64,000 nt of DNA from Pelomyxa schiedti (taxonomy: Eukaryota > Evosea > Pelobiontida > Pelomyxidae), in assembly GCA_020536535.1 (NCBI GenBank), contig JAHLWZ010000231.1:78985-142984 (forward strand), written 5' to 3'. The translations under genes and the position numbers were made by a program. Positions 23,465 to 33,962 of this stretch are shown piece after piece (position 1 is the first letter of the stretch; every line of letters begins with the position of its first letter). The notes below the pieces were generated by a model. The model did no database searches, was not told the origin of the DNA, and saw only the letters and a program-made list of their open reading frames with translations.

Positions 23465-26400
23465 ATGGGCGTGAAGTCGTGGTTTGTGGTTGTTTATTGT
23501 GTTGTATTGGCACTACTTCCCTGCCAGGTGAAAACAACCCACAAGTTTTATTAATGAGACCTTTCCACAAAACTCTAAACATGGATCTCAGGGGGAAGGG
23601 AGCGCACCCGTGGCGGGTTTTCGGCCTCCTGCAGTACCTTTGATAAACTGGGACCCGTACATGAACATCTATTCGTATGTGATTTCTTTGAGATCTCGTT
23701 ATGGGGCAAAGGGTCCGCTGGTCATCGCCGGCTAATCGGGCCTCGACAGGTTCTCTGACAAGCTCACTGACAGTTGGCCAGTATTGTGGACTGGCACTGT
23801 TAAAGCTTTCGTCGGAATGCTTCGCATCGATGGTGTTGCCTATAGGTTCATGGGGCCACAATCTCAGGATGGTGGTACTCTGCCAGATCCGATGGATCAG
23901 ATATCTGTCAAGGTTTTCGTTTTGTCCAGATTTTATTTATGGAATGGGAACTCATAAGACAACCATAGGTCTATCCAACTCAGACTGAATACATTTTTTC
24001 AAAAGCAGGAGTGCAACTCACTCTGACATTCACGACTCCAAAAATAGCGGAATCAACTTATGACTATATTTCACGCCCCATAACCTATTTGCAATATAAG
24101 GTCGTTTATCATCCTCTTTACTCTACTTAATGCTGCAGGTAGTCTCGACAGATAATCAACAACATACAGTGAATCTGTATTATGACAATACTGCCGAAAT
24201 CTCAGTTAATGAAGTCAGTGAACTTGTTGTCTGGAACCGAATTTCAATTTCGGGGATGGTGGCAATGAGAATAGGGACTAATGCCCAGGATATTCTGGGA
24301 ACTGTATCACTTCCTTTGTCTTGTTATCTCCTCCTCATTTGTTTTCTCCCTCTTTACATGTTGAAAAAAAAAGAAAGGGGATTACGTGGGAATTGATTGG
24401 GGGTATATGTACGCAGCAACCGAGGATTCTAATGGTGTCACCTCAGTGATCTCTGATGCTCTTAGTGCCAGGAATACATTTATTTCCTCTGGGTATTGAA
24501 TAAATGAATTTGTTTGGTGTAATCACCACCAATGCAGGGCCCTTCCCACCACTGATGACAACGATATGCCCAGGAAATGCAACAACGATTGGCCCACACT
24601 GGCATTTGCCTGGTACTTTGATAGAAAGAATATGATAATTTAAACTTCATAAAAAGGTCTTTCACAGTTGGTCCTGAAGAAGAAGTATCTCGTTACGTAA
24701 TTGTAGCATATGATGATATCTACTCAGTCAAGTACTTTGGAACCAGGTTGAAACCTTATTGGACCAATAAGTGGGGATCCATAGGTTTCTCAGTTGGCAT
24801 TTTACTGTGATTTCTTACATATTTTATCTTAGAATCGTTCATTCTGTATAGTTGGAGTGACATGAAAAATGTTCTTGCTATGTGTGACACATTTGATCAG
24901 AACCTTATTACAGAGTTGACTAATGTACATTCTCATTTTTGAGGGAAAATATCAAAGCTCACAAAATATATATTTAGGTTGGTGGTGAAAAATTCGCTAC
25001 TATTGCAAGTCTTGCTTATAGGCAGACGTTTGCCGCAGGCAAGATGGTCTGGGATGTTGACAACTCTGGTCCTTGGTATGTGATGAAAGAAATTTCCAGT
25101 AATGGCGACTTTTCTACTGTTGATGTAATTTTCCCAGCGTAAGCTGTTCTTTTATTGTTTTATGTGTCTCCTGTAAATCTCTACCAGTTCCCCTCTGTTT
25201 GCTTGGGCTGATCCAGAGCTTCTTCGTTTACTTCTACTCCCCATCCTGATGTAAGAATAAACCTGGGTTGTTATCTACTAAATGCCAAAGGTTTGCAAAC
25301 AACGAAACAACGAACAACTATGCGGAAGCATGGGCTCCACACCACTTAGGTACATATCCCATTGCCGATATGTATGTCCCCATACTCTTTGTCGTTAGAC
25401 CCACCTTTCTAAAGCCGTACTGGAGAAGAAGAAGACATGCCAGTAGAGGAAACAGGCAATATGCTTATGATGATTGCACTAGTGACAAAACTTGAGGGAA
25501 AGTAGGATAAGTAACATAGTTGTGGAACTGCATAATTTGGGTTAAGATTTGACTCCTCTTTTGACCACTACTGGTCATTGTTGATTCAGTGGGCGGACTA
25601 CTTAATTTCCTCCCTTCCAGACACCGCCAACCAGCTCTGTACTGACGATTTTGAAGGTTATACTTTAACCATTGCACCTCCCAAGTCTAATTATTTATGA
25701 AGGGGTGAGTCCTGTACTTCTGAGTTAATGTTATACAAACCAAAAAAAAAGCCCATTCCCCATGATGCCAATTTGGCAGTGAAAGGAATTGTAGCACTTG
25801 GCGCTTTCTCTTATGTTTGTCAAGTTAAAGGTGACACAACCAATGCTGATAAGTACTCTCAGTATGTCTTCCTGTAAACAATGAGCGACTACTAATTCGG
25901 CTTAACTAGAGCAGCACAAGGTTTTGTGAGTCAGTGGTTGGACTTGGCTAATCCAGAACAGACTGATCACTACAGACTGGTGAGTAGTGACGCCCTTTTC
26001 CAGTTTAGTACAAATGTGCACAGAGATACGACGAGGCCGGGTGGAGCACGAAGTATAACCTGTTGTACCAAAGGCTCCTTGGCATTTCTGTGTTCCCTGA
26101 GTCTGTCCTATCGATGGAAACAGCCTACTACTACACTCAAATGAACAAATACGGTTTTCCCTTGGATTGCCGAGAGTACGGCTTCCCCTAATACTTCACT
26201 TCACTCACCCCTTTTGCAACCGCAGCACTTTTGCCAAATTGGACTGGGAAGCTTGGGCCGCAACGCAGTCCCTCAACTCAACTTTCTTCGTGGAAACTTT
26301 TGACGCCATCTACGAGTACACCTCCACCTCCTCAAAGACTTCTAATTGATTGCACTAAGATGGGCAAATGCCGCCCCAGACCGCGTACCCCTCAGTGATC

Positions 26401-26528
26401 TGTACTACACGACATCTGGGTCACAGTACCTCAACTTTAGGGTACATTCCTCTTCCCCCCCCCCCATACTCAATTCCAAACAGGCGAGACCTGTCGTTGG
26501 TGGTCTTTTTGCCCCTCTTCTCCTCTAG
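23465..26528 (+). CDS. Secreted GtaA-type glutaminase (DUF4965/DUF5127/DUF1793 family)
   Basis: ATG 23465 starts a signal peptide (MGVKSWFVVVYCVVLALLPC), spliced to FRPPAVPLINWDPYMNIYS. About a dozen exons then follow the GtaA family: SWPVLWTGTVKAFVGMLRID, VAYRFMG, YPTQTEYIFSKAGVQLTLTF, NLYYDNTAEISVNEVSELVV, AWAPHHLGTYPIAD, MPVEETGNMLMMIALVTKL (25440-25490), FAKLDWEAWAATQSL, SDLYYTTSGSQ, and a spliced end ARPVVGGLFAPLLL with TAG at 26526-26528. Fungal GtaA enzymes are extracellular L-glutaminases that release glutamate and ammonia from glutamine, so a role in extracellular nitrogen capture is inferred. The family is best known in fungi and bacteria. Exact borders near 23680-23750 and 25140-25260 are approximate. 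Confidence 0.85.
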
Positions 26529-26574
26529 GGAAACACCCAACAAAGCTGAAGAGAAAGAAAAACCAAAAATTACA

Positions 26575-28598
26575 TTACATTATCAACTTTGTGCTGTTTT
26601 GTAAGTATTTCCAAGGCCAGAACTGTTGTGTGCACTGTTGCGGGTCTCCAAAGTTGTAACCTGAAAGTATTCCAAGGGTTCCCACACTATGTATGTTGGT
26701 TAGTGAAGTGCTAGACTTGGGGCCATACGGAAATGCCACATATGCCACCAGGGCTGACACGACCATGTAGGTAAAAAGTTGCTTTTTGAAGGAAGCGGCG
26801 ATGGGGGGTGGTTTCTTACAAATGTAAATCAATCTCAGTCTATCCACAAAAATCCTTGGATTTGGGTGTCAACTCCATACAAAAAAGGGAGTCACATACT
26901 CCAGAAGAGTTGCAAAAACAGCAATACATGCAATAAGAGGGAAAAACGGGATCCCAAGAAATATAATAAATTGCCGGTATAATATCTCCAAGTACTCTTC
27001 CGTCAGGTCAAACTCCGGCTGTTGCAGTATAAGATTAGACAGACTTTTTAACAGCACACTCTTAATTTTCTTAGTTCCTGAGAACCTTCATAAGATGCAC
27101 ATTGCTTCCGTATGTAGGGTAACACTAACGGTACAACAACTTCCAAAAAGTTTCCAACCTTTTCTAAAGTTATTGATAGTTTGAAGGCTCCCCATACAAT
27201 AAGGTCAAGAAAGATGAGGCTCAGAAACTGGTCACCCATGTACACAAGTCCACACACACGTTCCTCTGCTGCAGTCTCAGATGAAGGTTGTAGGTGCAGT
27301 GAATCCAGTGGTAGATCAGAGTCAATTAAGGGTACATCCCAGCTGTAGGAAAACATGTAGGAATATTTATCAAGTACCAACCAGCGTGAAATGTACACTA
27401 CAATAATGTTCAGTATCTAATTAACTTTAGGTGGGCCACGAATTGTAAATACCTTAAATATGAACCACTTGAAAAGCAGGTGACTCTTAAAAGTAGAACG
27501 AGTTGTGTGCCGCTCAAAAGTATTCAGCTTCACTGCAATCCAGGACCACAGGGTCCTTGTGGACGTAACCACAATTGAAATTAGAGTTGAAGCTCTATGC
27601 GTTGTGAGATTTACCCCCATCAAAGGGCAAACATAGTTGATTTCATGAAATTCTTCTCCAGGATAGCAAATGCAAAAGTGAAGCCACAAGAAATGCTCAG
27701 AAGTCCAAGGAAGACAAGAAACGAAACAGCAAAACGCCAGCTGCGTTGAAACACTGTAATGCCCAAATTATCCTGGAATGCTCATGACAAGATGTAGCTC
27801 AGGGCATAAAATTCACCTCAATAATATCCTCGTCACATAATAAATGCTCTTCAGATTCTGCGTCTCTTTTATGCTTTCTTTGTTCCAAGTATTTCGAGAT
27901 AAAGAGGTTATACAACCATCTTAAAAATGACACAATCAGGGCCAAGTAAAGAAATGCCGAATTTACCCAGAAAAGAACCAAGAAAATCCAAGGAAAGAGG
28001 TGGACATAAACCTGGAAAGGGTCAGCGTGAGAGTGAGACGAATTTCCAGTCCTCACCAATAAGTAAAAGATGAGCTGCGATAAGAAGAGAGGTAAAATAG
28101 TTTCCGCTTATTATATACATCCCCAAACTTGTATGTATCGGGGAGTTCCCAGTCTTCTGCTGTTACATCCAAGAAAAAATGCGGTATTATATTGGAGAGT
28201 ACTAACAGGTGTGGGTAAAAAGAAAAAAAAAAGTGGTGACTTACCAATAATACTTTGAAACATATTAAACAATAATGTGAACAAAAGAAACCTGAAGTAT
28301 AATTCTACACTGGAGCCATAACTATGTGAAAAAGTAAAAAACAGGTTTCTTCAGGTGGGGGAAAAACACACCTCACTCCCAGGTCCTTTTTCGTTGCACA
28401 ACACAAACTGGGCCTCGCTCTCAACGAACCGCCCTCGACATCACCTTCCCAGGTGAGCAGAAACAACATTACCCACAAAAAAAAAAAAAAAACAAAAAAA
28501 AAACTTGACAAACCAAGTGCAGCGTAATGGTCGTAGTCGCTATCAACCGCAGTACCCTCCAGCTCAATTCCAGTGTCGTTCTCACCACCCGATGTCAT
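26575..28598 (-). CDS. TMC-like (transmembrane channel-like) membrane protein
   Basis: From ATG 28598 the spliced protein begins MTSGGENDTGIELEG and reaches YGSSVELYFRFLLFTLLFNM (near 28300), which resembles the first membrane segment of TMC proteins. Further segments lie near 27900-27990, 27690-27750, 27440-27600 (VKLNTFERHTTRSTFKSHLL, the position of the TMC acidic-aromatic loop), 27200, 26880-27050 (FDLTEEYLEILYRQFIIFLG then FFPLIACIAVFATLLEY) and 26700-26790, preceded by ICKKPPPIAASFKKQLF. The EFDL...Y...FF.PL..I order is the TMC signature domain. Animal TMC1/2 form mechanosensory channels; the role in a protist is unknown. Anoctamin, a distant relative in the same superfamily, was considered and fits the C-terminal part less well. 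The protein is shorter than animal TMCs. Confidence 0.65.
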
Positions 28599-29606
28599 GT
28601 CTCGTGCCTTCAAAGAAACAGTTGCTGGCAAAGTGTTCGTGTGTCTGTTGCGTCGTCGTTCTCGGCCCCCACTCGAAGGATTTCGCGGTGATTGCTGGCA
28701 CCAAGTTGGAAAGCTAATTCAGGCCTGCTTATCAGCACCGGGGACCAAAGGTGCGGACGAATATTCGTACTTCGAATAAATTCGATTTTTTTTGACTATT
28801 CGTCGAATGTCGAATGCCTGTTACTATTTGGCTGAATAAAAAAAACACCAGACGGCCGATCCTGAGCGACGATAACGAAAAGTACAGCGTTCCGGTCTGT
28901 TGATTATTTTATTCAGCCATTTGGTATTCGGTTCTTTTGTTGTTGTACGTGGGAAAGTGTCTGCCCACACTATTGGTGGGGGTAGATACAATTAATAGTT
29001 GCCTACATAAAGTGTTTGTACCTTGCGTGCCCCGTTAACGTAAGATGTACGTGTCCCTTTTTGCCGGATTTGCGACAGTCTAAGAGGCCACAAAAAAAAA
29101 AACCCTTCGCATAACAATCAATAATGAGGACCGGCCAGTCTAGTCTGAGGTATGCACAAGTTGGAGAACACCTCGAATATCGAACGTCGAATACCGTTTT
29201 TTTGGCCGAATATTCGTTTTTCGAATACCATCCTGGCCTATTCGGTATTCGCGCAGCTTTGCCGGGGACTCTGGGGGCTCACTGACATTTCAGAACTGAC
29301 AGACCCGTCAACAGGGGCACTCAGACTCACACTACCTGATAAAAAAAAACCTGAGCAGCAACCACTGACCCTCACCTTCTCCTTCTTGGCTTCTCGTTTC
29401 TGAACTAAATGAAGAATCGTATTCTTGCTGTCGGTAACTCTGTTGTGAGTGTTTTTGTGTCAAGGACAAGTGGTTCTTTAATTTTATTTCATAACACCAA
29501 TCCACGGCTTGAGGGTGATTTTCGTAGGATAATAATTCCTTGTGGTAGAGCTCTTTGTAGCGGCAATCCAGCTACTGACTTTTTTCTGTCTTTTTTTTTC
29601 TTTCTT
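28599..29606. other. 1-kb intergenic region with no confident gene
   Basis: It lies between the TMC-like start and the phosphatase stop. Short plus-strand frames exist (for example 28573-28779 and 29152-29403), but they have no domain and partly run antisense to the TMC first exon. The main content is an ATTCG-rich element at 28750-29260. A T-rich tract lies near 29580-29606. Confidence 0.55.
28750..29260. repeat. ATTCG/CGAAT-rich imperfect palindromic element (possible MITE-like)
   Basis: The left edge (about 28755-28820) has GACGAATATTCGTACTTCGA, then ATTCG, a run of T, and TATTCGTCGAATGTCGAATG. The right edge (about 29170-29252) has TCGAATATCGAACGTCGAAT, a run of T, CCGAATATTCGTTTTTCGAA and TATTCGGTATTCG. 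Read as reverse complements, the two edges show the same order of ATTCG words around a homopolymer. That is the shape of long imperfect terminal inverted repeats about 500 bases apart. No transposase is encoded between them. Confidence 0.5.
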
Positions 29607-30258
29607 TTAGTGTGATTGTTGCAGTAGAAAATGTTGGAATTCTTTCAGCTGGGCTATAAACCCCTCATTGGGTGATATCTGCGGGGTAGATAATAATTAG
29701 ACAGACTTATTCAAATGGAGTTCACATACAGGTCTGATATTGGATAGAACTTCATAAGCCTTTTGGAATGTCCAATTATTCTTCCACATTAAGTATGCCA
29801 GAACCACTGTTGCTGATCTGCTGACTCCCAATCCACTTAGGGTATTAATCAGTTACAGTAAGTCATTTCGGGTCACAGGCTTACAGTACCAGTGAACCAG
29901 TACTCCTCCAGCATCCCTTCCTGCATCAATAAACTAGATAGAGGTGAAAACCAAAAGGTTCACTCACCTCCTCGTTCATGGAGGAATTTCAAATGAAAGG
30001 TAAGAATAAAAGGCAAAGAAGTCAACACACCTTGTTGCATTCCTCAAACCTTTCAATTAAATTTTGATTGTCAACATCCATTGCCAAAATGTGCAGTTTT
30101 TTCTGAGCCCAGGAGGTGTCCAGTGACCACATTGGCTCATACGCAACCACTGATAGGCACCACTTCACACCCTTTGAAGCCATCAGTTCCCCATTTCCTG
30201 CTGCTGATGTGCCTCCAATAAACAGCCCAGGGCACACTTCGTCCATCACTGAAACCAT
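29607..30258 (-). CDS. Small dual-specificity protein phosphatase
   Basis: ATG 30258 gives MVSVMDEVCPGLFIGGTSAA, a typical DUSP opening, followed by VDNQNLIERFEECNK. Exon 2 starts FIDAGRDAGGVLVH, and after an intron (about 29848-29901) the signature loop is completed: HCGLGVSRSAT, which fits HCx5R. Then come AYLMWKNNWTFQKAYEVL and, after a last intron, RPDISPNEGFIAQLKEF, the standard DUSP PNxGFxxQL end. The stop TAA is at 29607-29609. At about 165 residues it is a stand-alone atypical DUSP of normal length with no docking domain. It should dephosphorylate phospho-Tyr and/or phospho-Ser/Thr; the substrate is unknown. The codon for the catalytic Cys is split by the intron. Confidence 0.88.
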
Positions 30259-30278
30259 TTTTTCCTATCATCTAGGTA

Positions 30279-32527
30279 TTAAAAAACACAACGAAAATCT
30301 TTTGTTGCCTCATTCTGTTTTTTTTGGATCTGTTGTGCCCTTTGTGGTATCGGCGGGTTTTTTGATGCACCCTTCAGTGGCGGGACTGAAGAAATCCGTC
30401 TGAATGTTGATTGGTGTTGCTGTGTGTAAATAGAATAGTGAAGAAACCTGTAGCATTGAGTTCTGGGACAGGTAACCAAGGGCACTGAACATAGTTGTTA
30501 TTGATTCCTGATGATCTAGCGGATTTGTTGCCCAGTATGCAATTGTGCCTTCCAATGACGGGAATTGGTTACCATCCTATATCTCAATGTGAGGAAAACC
30601 CAGAAAATCCCATCTCAACAAGAAAAATCATACACGATCAAAGCTGGGAATAAGTTTGCATGTCTCCCAAATGCTTTGTTTCTGTGAAGCAGGAAGATTT
30701 TCAAGCTGTGTGGCCCATGCCTGTAGCTGGGCAAGTTAAATTTTAACATAATGGAAACAGAAGACATACCATGTGAAGTTGCATCATGGAAGACCGGGCA
30801 GTGCAGCCCCAGAGAGAGGAATCCCCTTCTGTATCAACGGATGGAGCAGGAAACTCGTTGGAAAACACCTTTGGATAGGCCCACTTAACTTGCCGGAACG
30901 CAGCATGCAATAGCTCGGCCAAGATTGGCTGTACTGAGCCTCGTTTTTGTATAGACTTGGCGAATACAGCATTCACTAAATCCAGAATCGATGTGCTCTC
31001 TGAAGGTTGCGCTTGCAGCCCACAGACTTGGAGAATGGCTTTCATTATTATTCTTCGTTCAAATGCATCCATCTCCTCTGCTCTCTGAGCATACATTTTA
31101 ACAGATCTGATAATGGCATTGAAGAAGGATGGGGGCGAAGGAGAATTGAAGAGATAGGAATTAGTCAGTTGAGGGGAAGAAGGAACACTTGGGGTTTTTG
31201 GAGTTCCCGCTAAAGCCGAGGTTGATGAAGCTGGTGTAGGTTTGGACCGGTTTGGACTTAGTATGTCAGAGACACCTTCAGAGGGAGGAGGGGACGTGGG
31301 GGATAGTGCGGTTGTATTACTTGAATGTGCCGGAGACAGAGGGGGAGAGGGAGATTGTGCTTGCGGCGAAAACGGAGACTGTGCCAAAGGCATTAGAGAA
31401 AGTGCTTGGAGTGGGAATGGTGGCATCCCTAGCTGCTGCTGTTGTGCAGTTAATTGAGAAAGACTTGGAGGCCGACCTCGACGAGGAGCGGTAATTGTTG
31501 GTTGTAGTTGTTGGAACTGGCCTCGCTGAGGTTTATGTGTGGATTGATGCGCGTGTGGAGGCACTAACTCCATAGCCTGTGGATTAGAGAAAAGCATTGG
31601 ATTGTACTGAAGATTCCGTGGGTATTGCATGCATCGCTTATCCGGAGTTTGTGAAAAGGCCCTCTGCGCATCTGGATATGCACTATAACCAAGGGGTTGT
31701 GATGAGGTGGAACTGCGAGGCCGAGTACCAGAGCTAGGGGAGTGTGCGAGCTTAGGACGTGATTGATAAGTTTCGTATTGCTCAGTACTCGGATGCTTTC
31801 TAGGTAAAGAGTATTCTCCACCTAGTGCTGTACCAAAAGCTTCGTGCAGTTGTTGGTGCATAGGGATTGTATTGCGAAGTGGATAAGGGATTTGCTTTGC
31901 GTGATATTGTTCAATCTGGCTCTGAAGTTGCTGGTGCTTGATCTGGGGAGGGATACTACCGTCGTAATAATCAGGTGCCTGCAGGCAACGACCCTGAGAT
32001 TCTTGTATTTGTTGTTGTTCTTTCAATTGTCCGTGTATTAAATTTCGATCCAAGGAGGACTGGTGCTGCAGTTGACTTTGAACTTGAGGCATCCTCATAA
32101 GCATAGGCATTGGCATTTGCATTGGCAAAGACCTTTTATACAATTGAGGTGGGCGGTTGTACTCTTCGATCTCTTCTGTTAAACTTGGTCATTATATTTA
32201 ACCAGTCGCACAACAGCTATGGGGAAAAAAAAAATCAACTCAACCTGAACTGCTCACTCTGTGTCCATGGCGTGATTGATGACTTGTTGGGATAAACTCA
32301 CAAGGAAAGGGATAAACTCCAATTCCGCTACCACCCTCGCAGGCGTCCATAGCCACCGAGTAACAAGAAGGCAACAAGTTCACATGCTGCCTGTTATTAT
32401 TGACGGCAATGTTGTCACTGAAAACACCACTGACATTTCCAGGCCCGCTGTTGCTCCCCTTATGTTGCAGTTGTGATGATGTCACTTTGGCATTGACGTC
32501 AACAAGTTGTTGCTGCTGAGGCCGCAT
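30279..32527 (-). CDS. Gln/Pro/Ser-rich protein with helical C-terminal part, function not recognised
   Basis: A start at ATG 32527 (MRPQQQQLVDVNAKV) leads to a short first exon and an intron ending near 32190. The long exon 30770-32160 holds Gln/Met-rich and Ser/Pro-rich low complexity (for example LPMQMPMPMLMRM and SPFSPQAQSPSPPLSP), then a folded-looking segment (AEEMDAFERRIIMKAILQV, AELLHAAFRQVKWAYPKVF). Smaller exons follow with WATQLENLPASQKQSIWE and EGTIAYWATNPLDHQESI. The composition resembles transcription coactivators such as Mediator tail subunits, but no diagnostic motif is visible and I make no functional call. The stop at 30279 depends on splicing a very short intron (about 28 bases near 30425-30452), so the extreme C-terminus is uncertain. 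The join of the first exon is also tentative. Confidence 0.6.
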
Positions 32528-32717
32528 GGTTTTTTTTTCTTTGTTGACTTTGCCGAACGCAAGGTGTCTCTTGTGTTGGAAATTTTTTTCTTGTGATGAT
32601 GCGGGCGGTTCCACACACTCAGAAAAAAGCAATAACTGTAAAGGAAGAAAAATTGGAAGTGCCTCTTGGCGAAACCAAAAGTTACTTGCTGTCCAAACAA
32701 GGAAGGTCTGGAAAGAA

Positions 32718-33896
32718 CTAGTGGTTGTTTGGTTGTTCGGAAGGAAATGACGAGGAGGTACTGGACATTGTTGTAGTTGCTGTAGTTGGGGTCCTGTGGC
32801 ATGATATAGGTAGAAATTCCCTCAGGGTTGAGTTGGAAAAACTCTGGACTGTGTCAAACTGCTGCTTCAGTTTTTGTGGCCAACTGGGCATGCTGGATTG
32901 GAAGTCCTTCATGTTCACTTTGGCATGTAGGTGCTCGTGATTGCGGTAGTTGCCGTTGTTGATGACTATGGAGTGCAGTTTCTCCATATGGAAGGACCCG
33001 CACACGGTCTGCACTGCTGCAAACATGTCAATGGCCTCTGGTTCTGTGAGTTCATGTATTGATCCGAGGTGGCGCTTTGGTGTTATTATAATCTTAGGTC
33101 TTCCCTGGGCATCTATCCAACAACGGCTGAACTCCTTAACAGGCATCAATTCAATGTGTTACGAAACTGTTAAAAAGGAAGAAATATTAAGGGGAAATTT
33201 GAGAAGATGAAGTACAGTTTCCAAAATTAGAGCGTTCTGCGATACTACATTGCCTTCAGTGACACAGGATATACATGTCTCATAGTGCTTTACAGGTTTA
33301 CGGTTCCTCCCATAGCACACATTTCCCTGAAAGGTCTCCCCAGATTCACTTGGTCTCAACTATAACGACAGCACTATTAGTTCAGAATTACAATGATTCG
33401 ACACAACATTTTTCAAACCCACAAAGGAGATTAACTTATTTACCTATATACATACATTACTACTACTACTACAGTTACTATTACATGCCTCGAACCTATA
33501 ATGGGGGATTCCCGACGTGACTTGAATGACACTGGCAACAGCCTTAGCGAACCGGGCCACGCAACCAGCATCCATATTCCCAAACACTGGCCCTGCTCCT
33601 TTCCCCTCTCCCTCTCCTTGCCTCACTCCCTCTCCTTCCCCTTCCCCTCGCGACACCCTCCCCGTCCCCGTGTCTTCTGCCGGCCGCGAAGCAGCCGTTT
33701 GTGCGGGCGAGAGTTGCGGTTGCTGCTGCGTGGGCTCGAAGGTGACCATTGGGGAGCTGTGCTTGCCCCCGGCCCCCACCGCCCGTGTTAGGCGGCAGGG
33801 GAACGCCGCCCCCGACGAGTCCGCGGTGGGCAGCAATATCGCCCTGGGACCCTCCGGCCCCCCGCTCCCCTGTTGCTCCCCCTGCCTCGTGTCCAT
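32718..33896 (-). CDS. HIT (histidine triad) family protein with GC-rich N-terminal extension
   Basis: The histidine triad is NHEHLHAKV (near 32910-32940), the HxHxH core of HIT nucleotide hydrolases and transferases. Upstream exons read KHYETCISC then NALILETEFSRCWIDAQG, followed by PKIIITPKRHLGSIHELTE. The C(x)2C start, the early strand and the triad lie at the usual spacing for the HIT fold. Splicing at about 33225 to 33137 joins ALILET to EFSRCW and removes an in-frame stop, which the fold requires. The first exon (33896 to about 33457) is GC-rich and low-complexity (Gly/Glu/Arg) and ends at a strong GTATGT donor. The Ser/Thr-rich tail stops at 32718. HIT proteins cleave or transfer nucleotide phosphoramidates and related bonds; the substrate here is unknown. 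Confidence 0.72.
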
Positions 33897-33962
33897 AACT
33901 TAGTGTTTCACGAAAAAACCGAACGTTTTGGAAAAACAAAAGCAAAGAGACAACAAACGCTT

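Noticed and set aside
26575-28598. First read as an anoctamin (TMEM16)
   Set aside because: The membrane-flanking motifs, especially near 26880-27050 and 28300, align better with TMC proteins; the families are distantly related, so this remains open.
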